Of a DNA stretch of 64,000 bases, positions 45,896 to 57,609 are shown in pieces (position 1 is the first letter of the stretch; each line of letters begins with the position of its first letter). The notes beneath the pieces are model-generated. The model was not told the origin of the DNA, ran no database searches, and saw only the letters and a program-made list of their open reading frames with translations. The position numbers and the translations under genes were made by a program. The stretch comes from Atriophallophorus winterbourni (taxonomy: Eukaryota; Platyhelminthes; Trematoda; Plagiorchiida; Microphallidae): NCBI GenBank assembly GCA_013407085.1, contig JACCGJ010005167.1, forward strand, positions 62,001-126,000, read 5' to 3'.

Positions 45896-46743
45896 AGCTA
45901 AGTGATTTTTGTTCCCGCAAATTATTGAATGTTGAAAGGAACAACTGAAGATTAACAACGAATGTAAGTAGGCTATTTTTAAATTGTTTTAGATGCTTCT
46001 AATGTCGGATTTCTGGTGACCGCTCAGGTAAACCTGTTCACATAGCGGGCTTCTAAATTTTAAAGTTTATTGCGTTCTGGGAATAATTGCGCCCAATATG
46101 TGCACATGTTGTGAAAGTAAATTTGACGTCGGCAACTAACGGAACGGATTTATTGCTCCCATTTGGAAGTTGCGATTTTTCCGAATGAGATTTCTCAATT
46201 AAACTACGAATATACATTTTCGAGAGTAGGCTTGCGACGCATGTGAAAAATGCTTAAAACAATTTGAAATCTGCACTTCAGTCAACGATGCAATGCAATT
46301 TTTCTGATCAGTTAAAATCCAATAAGGCTACGCCCGAGTGTGTTTGAAATCTTTTGACAGCATTAGGAACTGAAAAAAACGATAGTCTGCGCACATGTCA
46401 TGTGTTTTATAACTGCGCAATATTTAGCAAATCCAACAAATATTTTCGAATAAATTCACGAATGAGCCAGGTAATACCATTTCCAGATTTTGAGAATAAT
46501 CTATTTCAACATCTTTAATTTGACTCACACATATAAATAAGCCTGAATAAAATAGAATATCAATGCATGAGAGATAACCAACATTAGTTTTGTTCTTAGA
46601 GGCATCGTACGCGAGGTTGTGGGAATCTATGTCACACGCAAGTTATGAAATGCAAAGATACATGTCTTCGTGCATGGCAATGTGCCTATATAATCTCGTG
46701 ATTTCGCAACTTAAGAAGAATGGAACGCTTGAACGGAACTTAC
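45896..46743. other. spacer 3' of ASTE1-like copy III, no gene seen
   Basis: Counterpart of 9,691-10,568 with a deletion near 46,040 of the AGAAGAATAAGCCACAC region. Nothing recognised. Confidence 0.4.
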
Positions 46744-46904
46744 TTCCATGCAATTTTCATTAATATAATCAAATAAGTGCGACTGATTCTCAGCTTTTAA
46801 TAGTAGCATATTACAATCGAACATCAGACAACGACAAGTTTCCTGTGTTGGTAAAAACGGATGGAATGCAAAAAGTAACTTTGGAACTTTTTCCAAAACA
46901 TATT
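46744..46904 (-). other. candidate exon 3' of the ASTE1-like gene (copy III)
   Basis: Same 161-base interval with donor GTAAGT and a TAG acceptor; frame open, with TQETCRCLMFD where copy I has TLETCRCLIFD. Confidence 0.3.
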
Positions 46905-47097
46905 CTATACATTAAAAGTACTATTATTGGCCTGTTTATTCAATTTGTATGAATAGTCTATACAACCTATGAATAATTCGAACTCGTCATGCAAGTTTTA
47001 GCTAACTTAATCTGAGTGCAAATAAACAACAATTGACATAAATTACTAAAAAATAATCTGCGGTTTAAAAATGCTCATTTATATGCATTTATATCCC

Positions 47098-47508
47098 TTA
47101 CACCCGACGACCGGTTTCGTACTGTTTACAATCTCTAGGCAGGGACAGTACGATAAGGCTCCGCTTGTAAACCACTGTTGGATAAAGGTGGAACAACCAA
47201 CCTGTTCAATCGCATGTGTCCATACACATGTAAATGGTGTTAAGCCCACACCAGGGGAACAAAATTGATTATTTGCATTTCACTCGCACACAACAACGAC
47301 TGATTTCGTACCGTTTACGTTCATCAGGTGTAAACAGTAAAATGTGGATGAAGGTTGGAACGAACAACCTGTTTAAACACATATGACCATGAACATGTAG
47401 GTGGGTAACACCCAAAGCCATGAAAAACTGCTCACTTGCATGCCTATGCATCACTCACACACCCCACGACATGTTTCCTGCGGTTTGCAATCTTCTGATA
47501 AGGGAAGT
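47098..47508 (-). ncRNA. hammerhead-ribozyme-like array, three units, one with complete core
   Basis: Minus strand, unit spacing about 170 and 189 bp. Unit 2 (47,344-47,276) has the full core: CUGATGA at 47,327-47,321, GAAA at 47,307-47,304 and GUC at 47,300-47,298. Stem III is A-U plus U-G with loop CA. Stem I closes with ACAC to GU(U)GU beside the core and an outer 8-bp helix, CAUUUUAC with GUGAAAUG. Its 13-base stem II (ACGUAAACGGUAC) pairs poorly. Unit 1 (core 47,497-47,491) has CAGAAGA and a good 4-bp stem II. Unit 3 (core 47,138-47,132) has CUAGAGA. Predicted cleavage in unit 2 would fall after base 47,298. Relatives: short-stem-III hammerheads of Penelope-like elements. Confidence 0.55.
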
Positions 47509-47708
47509 ACTAACAGGAAGAACGGTTAACGTGCTAAGCAATCAGATTAAATGAATTTATGAATAAAAAATAATTTCAGGCACATAACCTTCAGTTGAGT
47601 AAGTAACGATAGAAGATAGACTGTCTTAGCTAAAACACACGAATGTCTGAACGAAAGATTTGAACAGATATGTTTGTGATTTTCATCAAGGAATTCATCC
47701 TCAACCAT

Positions 47709-50258
47709 TCATTTGTGGAATTTAATATTTTCCACTTGGTAAGGAACATTATGACTGTATAATCGAAGTGTTGGAATGAGTTTTATTAGATGATTAAACT
47801 CACGAACAGCGGTAGAAAGTGCGCGTGACGATTCCGTAAAGGAACGGTGAGATATAAGTCGAGGCAGCAAAGATTTCGTGATGAATTGGCACCGCAAATC
47901 GACGGGTTCCAAGTCTAAGCGATGAGCAATGGCATGCACAAGTCTACCTGACGGGAACATAATCCAAATTGGTGGGAAATTGAACACCTGAGACTCGTGT
48001 GTGAGTGGCAGTAGCGACTCGAGAAGACCGACTAATGATTGGAGCGACGAATAGACTAGTTGAATGGAAACGAATCGATGCACCAGATCGGGCTGGACTT
48101 GTGCTGTTAGGGCGACTGAATCATGTTCGGACGCTTCATCCTCAAGCATGTTGCAAAAGGACTCGTAATGACCAAGAAGGGTTTCATCCAAAAGAGCCTC
48201 GTTCATCGCCGCGCACACACACGCCAGCACAGCCATGGATACACAACAACATTCCAACTTAGCGAAACGGGAACTTCTCGGGAGATTTCTATGCCAAAAA
48301 GCGATCGTGGTGGCCACGCTGAAAATCCACTCAGGTTCCGTGGGCTGCGACGGCAAAGAAATACCGAGAAAAGAACTCAGCACACTGTCTACGTGTTCCT
48401 GTCCGAAATCGATTGGCAATGGTTCCACCGGTATTTTATACTTAACCACATTTTTACCACGCCTCAGAAATTCTGTCGCTTGCGGACGAAGTCGTTTACC
48501 AAGCTGGCGTTCCAGTTGAAAAATGATACGGTAGTGCATGAGACGTACGGGCAACGAACATTCATAAACCGAAAACTCAGTTGACAAGTCTTCCCCTCTC
48601 GCCAGGTGTGTAGAGCCCCCGGAATACAATGCAGATACAAAAGCTGGTTCAAACTTGTTCGTTCGATAAGCATACACTAATCGCGGTGGCCAACCACGTG
48701 TACATTCCGTTGGCTCGAGTCGAGGATTCCTTTGGCCACTGAGTAGCGACCAAATGTCCTTCACGGTAAAGTTCTCAGTACTAACATTTGATATCGTTTG
48801 CACATCTTGATTGGGATTTATGTGTTGCTCGAAAAACTCGTCAATTTTTGCACCATCCTCATCTGGGTGATATACGTTATAATTCATACTCTCTAAAATG
48901 TTTTTGATTTCACCATCTTTGTTTGCTAGATTGTTGACGGTAATGAATTCTTCGATAGGTCTTGTTGCATCCGTTTGATATTTCGAAAGCCACTGTATTA
49001 CCGCCTCCCATTTGTTTTTAATCGAAAATTCGGATACGTTTTCACTCAGTTTGCTCTGAAATTCTTTCGGTAACTTTAACTTAGTCCAAAATTTTGGTCC
49101 TAAATAAAGCGCCGCCAAAACTCGATGCATTGGTTGCAACTGTTTCAGTTTCGATTGCTCGGTATAGAATGCATGACATTTTAAGTACATGTTCGAGGGC
49201 GTTGCTTCGACGTGTGCTGAAAACATATTCGAATATTCAATTTTAAATGGTATGACAGGTCTGCTAAAACAATCAGCCGCTTCGTTCTTCAAACGCTTCG
49301 AACTGGTAACAAGGAATAGTTCACGAGAAGTTCCAAGTATGGGACACTTGTAAAAGTCTGCGAGGGCTGCCAAATGTTTTGGTAGAAGGTGTGAAACCAC
49401 CATAAATTTGGCACTGCTTTCACGCAGTGTATCTATTATCACCGATTTTGAGCAAACAGGATAAGTGATCGCACGCTTATTTTGGTCTTCGTAAGCCTTT
49501 TGGAAGTTAAGCATGAACAAATATGTTGACGAATCCTGAGAAATAAAAACGTAGACAGCAGAAGTGAGTACTCTAGTTTTATTGCTCGTTATTCAATCAT
49601 TCATCGATATTTACAATGATAGATGGTTATACTTAATTAACAGCACTCAACTATGCTGTTCTGATTCGAGGATCAACATATGAAAGTCTATGTTTGGTAA
49701 ACTTTACTTTATCATCTTCCCTTCAATACTTAATAACAAATAAGTTGTATGCTTATACATACATATATTTAGTTGTAATAACTAAAACACCCTATTTTTG
49801 TACCCGAAGAAATCAACTACTAATTTTTGAAAGCAGTTCATCCTGTATGCACCTCTAATGATACTGTGAAAACCCTAATTTTATTAAGCTGATCGAATAT
49901 CTACATTAAAGTTGATACATCCAGATTTAGCTGATAAACAATTTTGATAATATATGAACAGAAACAGAGAACTTACATATCTTGTATAGATGCCTGGGAA
50001 GAGAAAATATGGTATGATGTGACATTCTTGCATAATCTTTATCAATTCTACGAGTTTGACCCGCGAAGCCAAGTATTCACCCCCGTAGAAATTGTCTTGC
50101 TGATTGATCAGATTTTCGGGATTATTTTTAACAATGTGGTCATCGATCACTCCAATAAAACCCATTCCTCTTATCACTAGTTTTGTATCGCGCAAACGAA
50201 TAAAATTATCCGTTGCATATCCATCTTGTAAAAATTCGAGTAGTACGTCACCAGGCAT
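47709..50258 (-). CDS. ASTE1-like (asteroid family) protein, copy III
   Basis: Exons 50,258-49,977 and 49,535-47,709, phase-0 intron, 702 residues, canonical sites as in the other copies. It keeps NFYGGEYLASRVKLVELIKI and CHIIPYFLF in the N-region, LAALADFYKCPILGTSREL in the I-region, and GWPPRLVYAYR and GEDLSTEFSVYECSLPVRLM in the asteroid C-terminal block. About 30 amino-acid differences from copy I in exon 2, some two-thirds of them in its first 250 residues. No stop, no frameshift. Catalytic acidic positions are substituted as in copies I and II, so the change predates triplication. Confidence 0.8.
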
Positions 50259-50572
50259 TTGGGTCTGTAAAACAAGGAATTTTACTTTTGGAATAACCAT
50301 TGAAATTGATGGGAGTTACCAAATCCAGATATTTTAATTTACATTCAAGTATTATGGAAAATGAATTATAAGCTTCAAGATTCAAGAATTTATGGTATGA
50401 AAAGCTCGTGGCTGTACAACACCACAGGATTTTTATATATGGACAATAAATATATATACAAAATAAATGGAGGCATTAGGAAAATCGACAGTTTTGTAGT
50501 TAGAAAAAATCACATATTATCTCATCATGATGGAAAAAATATTCGTTTGGATAAAGATCATATTATATATAC

Positions 50573-50870
50573 GGGATGTAGGGTGGAATTACGCATAAAT
50601 ATATCCAATTTGTTCCTAAAAATCCTTTCGCTGGATGATTGTACAAAATGTGACGTAAGGGAATTCCATAAGAAACGAAACGCGCACCGAATAGAAGTAC
50701 CGATGAGAGTTTCGGTGAGAATGTGGAATATAAAATGCCAGTGGGTGACCACTTGTGACATGACTTGACCGGATTCGAAATAGGTGCCTTAGAGGGTACA
50801 TCTTTGAGTGCATTATTTTATAAGTTAGGACAGAATGATATGCGCGTAAAAAAGCTATAATTTTAAAGAT
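50573..50870 (-). pseudogene. CR1 3'-terminal fragment fused in frame to MULE (copy III)
   Basis: The MULE frame runs on into CR1 sequence without a stop: YLINIFLWIFKIIAFLRAYH, then YKIMHSKMYPLRHLF, IPHSHRNSHRYFYSVRVSFL, ending at 50,616. The remaining CR1 tail (SSERIFRNKLDIFMRNSTLH) is in another frame down to 50,558. Confidence 0.65.
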
Positions 50871-51769
50871 CCACAGAAAGATATTAATCAGGTAGGATGG
50901 TGCTCCGTCTGACATAATGGCTTTCACGGCATCACACCCAATGACGAATTCAACACATGTAAGCAGGAAGGTGCGGACATCTTCGGCTGTTTCCCTCCAC
51001 ATGATGCCTAATGATACAGGAAGTCTTTTACGGCAACCATCTACATTCATTAGTTGATACAAGAAATATTTCTCACGATAGGCATGGAATGTGCCATCGA
51101 TGAGAATAAAATCAGAAAAACGATTAAACAAACTGAGCATTTCTTGGGGACTATAAATGAAATGCGTCATCTTGTTCATTCCGTCCAGCAGCATGCGTTC
51201 TTTTCCATTGACGTTGAGTTCCGCTTACATTCGTCGAATATAGGCTGTGAAAATGGATTATTATAAGTATAGTTACCATAATCATTTTATTTTATTTTTA
51301 TTTTTATAGCGATTACCTCGATTGTTTTGTCTTACAAAAACACGTCGACGGATATTCCCAGCATCCCAGCCTGTAACATTCGTCTCGAAACGAGTCTTCA
51401 CATAATATCGGATAATGAATGATGAGTCTCTAATTTCAACCATCGGCTGAATGATAACCAGTTCAAAACGAGTTAGTCGTAAGTTGCGGAAGTGCCACGA
51501 TCTGGCTTCACCGGTTTGTAATTCATGGTTATGGACCACTACTTGTGATACAAAAGAGGACATCACGGCGACCAACGTTGAAATACGCTTCGCAATGTGT
51601 TGCATTGGAATTTCGACGACGAAATCCACGTGTAGGCCTCTGTACGGATTCTTTCGTTGACACTCATATTCCATGAATGCCATCACCTCCGCTGGAGTTT
51701 TTTCGATGATTGTATGAAATAGTTGGTACCGGAAACATGAGTGAATTCTGCCAGCAATTGGTTCAATTC
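50870..51769 (-). pseudogene. FAR1/MULE-type transposase (copy III, best preserved)
   Basis: First exon 51,769-51,317: FRYQLFHTIIEKTPAEVMAF, KNPYRGLHVDFVVEIPMQH, VVVHNHELQTG (FAR1-like HNH motif), RLTRFELVIIQPMVEIRD, NIRRRVFVRQNNRG, then donor CGAG/GTAATC. Second part: from MLLDGMNKMTHFIYSPQEML at 51,194, with FILIDGTFHAYREKYFLYQL, GCRKRLPVSLGIMWRETAED and VKAIMSDGAPSYL. The DG-TFH and SDGA blocks fit the first two acidic positions of the MULE DDE core; the third is beyond the CR1 insertion and missing. An in-frame TAA at about 51,227 lies between the strong acceptor and LLDG. Relatives are MULE-derived genes; flatworm MULEs (Curupira) are known. Confidence 0.65.
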
Positions 51770-52037
51770 CTAGAGAATTTCAAACAACCGGTTTACAAAT
51801 AGTTTCCTGAAAAAGCACAATCATTTCGTTAGCGCTCATAATTACTAAAGTGATTCTTGATCCGTGCGGAGCGATTTATTAGACTTAGACTTATTAGACC
51901 TTAGCCAATCAAATAACCGTTTTCGAGAAGCGACCAATCAGATGTCAATTAAACGAACGTATGAAGGTATTTTGCATTTGAACTACTGAATAATGACAAG
52001 TAGGCAGATTTAATTTCACAGCCCAGACGACCTTTTA

Positions 52038-52609
52038 CCCTTTCAGGACGGATGTAACCTCTTGGTTACATGAACTTTGCAAGTCATTTTAAGCTAATTC
52101 TAACTGAATTTTCCGAATTTTTTCGCACGGCGGCATACAGAATTTTGTCAACTGCAGGGTGGTTTTCTTATGCAATCATCATTGACTTGTCCACAGTGAA
52201 ATAGAAAGTATGTGCTGGTACGGGTTTCGAATGTATCCCCACAATTCGCAGTTTTGTGAGCCGAATAAAAATCGTGTGAAAGTCTCAGTTATTATAAATT
52301 TTGTTCCAGTATAAACTTAGTGATGCCTACAAAGACATTATGTAAAAAAATTGGAATAAATCAGAAAATCTTCGAAATGCGTTGCGTTTAAATAGACGTA
52401 ACCTTTATGTTACATCCGGCAGAAGTCACCAAAATCGTACACTGTTGACTTATGCCGGATGTAACCAATTGGTTACATTTTGTTATTTCCTCAATTATGT
52501 GAATATCACAAACGTTTTATATTATTTGTGTTTTTTCACCCCTGGGCAACTCGTTTCCGGAGAAAAAATATTTTATTTCGGGTTAGAAAATAATTCAGGC
52601 ATGAAAGGG
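52038..52609. repeat. piggyBac-type MITE (copy III, one TTAA mutated)
   Basis: 572-bp counterpart of the copy II MITE. The left TTAA has become TTTA (52,034-52,037); the right TTAA at 52,610-52,613 is kept. The right-hand palindrome is now GGATGTAACCAATTGGTTACA. Confidence 0.7.
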
Positions 52610-52881
52610 TTAAGTGTTCATTCATTGTATTGAAATCTGGCACACATATCTTGGGTTTAAAAGTGCTGAAATTATCAATATTGGCTTTTCCTTTTGTCTA
52701 AAGTTCAACATCAAAATATGACTCTCATTCAATGAAATATCTAATTCCTCAGTGAGTATCGCTTTTATGTGGTATTAACATAAAACCTAATGGTTTGGAA
52801 ATAACTGGTGATCCTATATATTTGAAACGTCGCCTGATTGCATATGGTTCAAAGGAACTTGTTCAGAAAGCGATCAATACG

Positions 52882-54190
52882 TTATGTGAACGTTGAGTTC
52901 GTTTTCGCGTAGAAGCCTCCAAACGGGCCACGCCAGTAGTTGTTGTTGGCCTCCGTCGGTCGATGTCGACCATGGATGTACATCAAAATCGCATTAATTT
53001 TATCTTTCACAGCTTTTTGAATGACTAAACAGTCCCATTCGGAAGAAACAATCTCTCCCGCAGCGCTTGCAACGATAGTCAGAACTCTGTTGTAGTGCAT
53101 CAGTTGCACGTCGGCGACGTGATATGCGTTCAGCAGCCAAGAACTGTATCTGCTCCTCCCCGGCTTGCAGACGACGCGTAACACAATGCCTCCAAAATGA
53201 GCGGTCAAGAGCAAGTTCTTCCAGCTCACGGGGTCAATCTCAAGAGCTTTCATATCACTTTTGCAAACATCTTTGCGTTCTGCCCATCGATCGTCTTCCT
53301 AATTGCAATTCACCATAGAGTAGATCTTTCGGAATACGACCATTTTCCATTCTATAGACATGACCAAGACACCGCATTCGGCGCTGACGTAATGAGGTGA
53401 ACATGCTCAGTAGACCAGCTTTTGATGCGTTAGTCACTCTGTCCATCCACGATATGTTCAACATACGACGGATGCTTTGTAGATGGAAAGAATTCAGCTT
53501 CTGTTCGTGTCTTGCGTGGGTGGTCCAGGTATCACTGCCGTATAGTAAAGCATTTAGTACGCACGCGCTGTAAACTTTCATCTTTGTCTTTACAGTCAGC
53601 TTGCGGTTACCCCTAACACGAGAGTTCAATCGGGACAAAACGACAGCTGCTTTGCCAATCCGCTTGTAAATCACCGTGTCTAGCGAGAGGTTATCCGCAA
53701 GGGCTGAACCAAGATATGTGAAATGATGTACTGGTTCAAGCTGACAGTTTTCAACAGTGATGATTGGTGGCGATACAGTTTCTTGACCGAGGAATTTGGT
53801 CTTTCTCATGCTGATTGTTAGCCCAAAGTCTTTGTATGCTGACGAAAGACAGTCCCTCAGAGACTGGATGTGCTCTTAGGAGTGAGCAATAAAGGCTGCA
53901 TTGTCGGCAAACTACAGGTCACGTATTACCACATCCCGTGCTTGGTTTGTGCTCTCAAACCGGTTCTGGTTGAAAAGCTTACCATCACTTCGCGTGCGTA
54001 TGTAAATGCCTTCTGTTCTCGTCCTAAAATCGTGCTTCAGAAGCAGAGCAAAAATATGCCGAACAGCGTGGGGGCAGTAACACACCCTTGTTTGACGCCA
54101 ATAGTTAAGCCTATGGAAAAGAGATGGTCAAACAAATCGTGTTTGTGGAGATTAATGATGCGAAGTTGTACAATTGAGGAGCCTGAAACT
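52882..54190 (-). pseudogene. RTE-type retrotransposon remnant (copy III)
   Basis: Counterpart of 36,122-37,440. The 184-codon frame 53,809-53,255 has HHFTYLGSALADNLSLDTVI, ACVLNALLYGSDTWTTHARH and RRMRCLGHVYRMENGRI. The tail frame is 53,253-52,882 (MKALEIDPVSW, RPTEANNNYWRGP). RT-core stops are as in copy II. Confidence 0.75.
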
Positions 54191-54955
54191 ATCTTATCTC
54201 GTTCAACGGCAAGATTAGAAGGACGGTATACCGGAAGCCAATCGACACAGATGACATTTTAAGATTAACATCTGCGCATCCTAAAAGGGTAATTTAGTCC
54301 CTTGCAAATCTCTATTCTACAAGGTTGACCGCCTCTACAGCGATGATGCCGATAAGAGGCAAATCATGGTCACCCAATGAGCATAATTAAGCGCCAATTG
54401 AACCGAGTTAAACATCTGCAACCGAAAACGGAAAACGTTTGTCGAGTGACGATATCTCTAACGTATGTCAAAAGTGCCCCCGAAGGAATAAGTCAAATCT
54501 TGAATATCGCAGGTATTGAAGTAACATATAAGGGAGGTAGAACTCTTCGCTAGGTATTAATGCATAGCAAAGAGAAGACTGCTTCAGATTGTGTGACAAA
54601 CTGCATCCACAAAATAGATTGCAAGGATGGCGAGGGTGTTTACATTGTGCAAACATCTAGAGAATTATGCACCAGGGTAAACGAACATAGGCAACGAGTA
54701 GGAAAGCAACCCCGCAATCCCAGTGAATATCAATCACTGAATCGGAATTCTGCCCTAGCTGAACACGTGCGTGACACTGGACACAGCGTAGACATTGGTA
54801 ACTTGGAGTGATAAGTCGGGTGTGTGAAATCGTATATGAAAAGACTTCATGCCGAGGCAGTTGAAATAACAAAGGCTGGGGCGAATGTGGTGAACAAGGT
54901 GGGTAATCGGATATCTGAACAATCGGACGTTCGGTTATGCAGCGGATAAGGAACA
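54190..54955 (+). pseudogene. Penelope-like element fragment with GIY-YIG (copy III)
   Basis: Counterpart of 37,430-38,190, with the same TAG between GGRTLR and VLMHSKEKT. The GIY-YIG frame (54,560-54,811) is unchanged from GVYIVQTSRELCTRVNEHRQ to HVRDTGHSVDIGNLE. An added base near 54,347 shifts the RT end relative to copy II. Confidence 0.75.
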
Positions 54956-55036
54956 ACGTGCGTAACACCTAATGTGCACATGGATGTGATGAATGTCGTG
55001 TGAATTTGCTTAAATAAGTTATATAAGCTGGTTGTA

Positions 55037-55240
55037 CGGTGGAATTACTAAGCTCAAATATGTCGAGATTGTACCTTTAACTCCTTTCAATAGATGATTG
55101 TAAACGTAAGGAGTTCCATAATAAAAAAACGCTTACTGAATAGAATGTGGAATAACCCATGCCAATTTGTGAGAGCGTGGGTTATAGTTTGACCGGAGGC
55201 GAAATAGATGCCTTGGAGGATGAATATTTGAGTACAGTAT
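55037..55240 (-). pseudogene. CR1 3'-terminal fragment
   Basis: Counterpart of 38,275-38,470, with only a few base changes. Confidence 0.5.
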
Positions 55241-55399
55241 TTTATAGGTGATTATTAATCCAAATCAAACTCATCTGCCAGCCGGTGTATCGAAATAAGG
55301 ATGCACCGGTGGATAATCATACGGGAGGTCGCGAAGACATCCCACCATTTAAGTTGCACGGTGATAAATCCGTTCGCGCATCATGGTGTCCTATTGACG

Positions 55400-56372
55400 T
55401 CACAGTGCCATAGCTTGCATTTGGGTAATCAAATACTGGGTTGATATAGGCATTTAGGAACAGGGTGAATGTTGTCAGAAAAACGTCCAAAATTCGTCGA
55501 ATCATACGTAGCATGCGGCTAGCTAGGTTGCACACGGCTTCGCATTGCATACTGTTCTTCAGACTTCCACAAATCCATACGCCGAGGTCCTTTTCTTTTT
55601 TGTCCATTCCAGGTGTTTCGAAACTAGGTTGTATGACAATGGGGAATCTTTACCTATTTGCAACATTTTACACTTTCTGAAGTTGAATGAAAGCGTTTTC
55701 CGCTATGACCAGCTGTTCAATATATCCAAATCGCTTTGTAAGAGCAAATAGTCCAGCGTGACTTGATTCATACCCTAAATTTAGCATCATCCGCAAAAAG
55801 AACCATCTTGGATCTGACGAGTTTTAGAAAGTCATTGATGTACACCAACAAAAGACCCGGATCAAGTACCAAAACTTGTGGGACACGGCTAGTGGATTTG
55901 ATGTAGCAAGACATCACACCGTCGATACGTACAGTTGTCTTGCTATTAAAAAGGTAGCATCTCAACCAGGTAAGAATGCACTAATTTATAGCAAACTCTT
56001 GCAGCTTGCTCAGGAGTATAGAATGGTCCACGCGATCAAAAGGTTTTGATATGTATAAATAACAGGCGCGCACGCAACCACCCTCATACACCGCCTGCAT
56101 CCAGTCGGTTATTTTCTCCAGAACGTTAGTCAAGCAAGAATGAGATTTCGGAAATCATGTTGCTTGCTGGACAACAAGTTTTGGGATTCGAGATGACTCA
56201 CAACTCGTTTTCAGACAAATCGCTCCATAAATTTCGAGATCAGTGAGAGGAGTGTAACAGGGATGTAATTTGTTGGGTCAGAACGAGTTCCACTTTTGTA
56301 GATGGATGCTATGATCCCTCTCATCCAGTCAGCCGGTAAAACACCCTCCCTCAAAGGGTGATGTTTTACGAA
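55400..56372 (-). pseudogene. CR1 RT, heavily decayed (copy III)
   Basis: Counterpart of 38,640-39,610. LLVYINDFLKLVRSKMVLFA is near 55,860, and DKKEKDLGVWICGSLKNS near 55,600. One T fewer in the TTTTTTT run near 55,600 changes the frame relative to copy II. Confidence 0.6.
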
Positions 56373-56877
56373 TACAGTGTCAAGTTGTAGTGATTCTTAT
56401 TATTCGAGCTTGTTGAGACTCGCGATGAAAAATTAATCATCCGTGTGGAAAATACCACGACGCCATCCATGTTTCAGCTGCTGCATATTCTATTATTGAG
56501 TGGATGCCAACGGCCTTCTTGAATATTGCAATGTAAATATATTCACGTGTACTGTCGGCTGCATCGATTAAAATGCATTTGTTGTTATATTGCTTAATAT
56601 TTAACATTTAAATTCTGAAGGTAGGTAGTGCTTCAGGGATCATCACAAGCCGGAACTTGATGAGAACAAAAATCATCTTGATTTTACATGCAAATAACAG
56701 TTGTATTATTTTTTATTATGATAATAACGTGCGTTAGGCAAAGTTAGGTTTGAGATTGCCTGCGTTTTGCTGCATCGGGTTAACCAGAAAACACGAAAAT
56801 ATCAATATTAAATAAAAATGTAGGGCTCTATTTTGTTATTCAATAGAAAATCTTTGCTTGATTCGATCATGTGAACA
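56373..56877. other. spacer, nothing recognised (copy III)
   Basis: Counterpart of 39,611-40,115; nothing recognised. Confidence 0.4.
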
Positions 56878-57262
56878 GATTCTGGGGAATGTGATGTTAC
56901 AAACACATGATGTGTGCGCTGAATTTTTTTCACGTTTCTGACGCTCGCCTACGATTTCAAACACGTTGTAGGAATTTCGTGAGAGAAGTAATTGGGCCTT
57001 GATTAAATGTTAAAAAATTTCATTACGTAATATTTGACAAATCAATATGCCAGTGGAAACGGTGCAATCTCAGTTACAATCACATAATGTGTGATTACGT
57101 GATTTTTATTAATTCACATTTCTGACGTTCTCGCACAATTTCAGAAATCTGGGAATTTCGTCACATAATTAATCGATTAAATTGTTCACATTAATCAAAT
57201 ATCAAAAGATTTCATTACGTAAAATTTGGCAAATCAATATGCCAGTGGAAACGGTGCAATAT
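56878..57262. repeat. two-unit tandem repeat (copy III)
   Basis: Counterpart of 40,116-40,500, with the repeated CAATATGCCAGTGGAAACGG at about 57,045 and 57,237. Confidence 0.65.
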
Positions 57263-57609
57263 ATTACCAAGTTAGTTATAACGATGAGTTCCACTGATTA
57301 ACGTGTATCGGTTGAAATAATTTCGAAGATGATAATTCAGGCCATCGATAATGAGGATACTCCATTACAATTGTGACTAATAACACGCTAATCAGTAAAC
57401 ACCGGTTAAAAGTCATGGCTCAGCTGACGTAAAGCTCAACGCCTGGGGCTGCTTAGGATGGTGGGAGAGAGCTTCAGATATCATTGGACTATTAACGCTC
57501 GCCTTAAGCTTAGCAGCTTCAAGTCAATAAGGTGCCGACTCGTCACGGTAAGCTATCCTCATTAGGTACACGGGATTAGGAAACAAACAAAAAAACAAAA
57601 ACTGCATTT

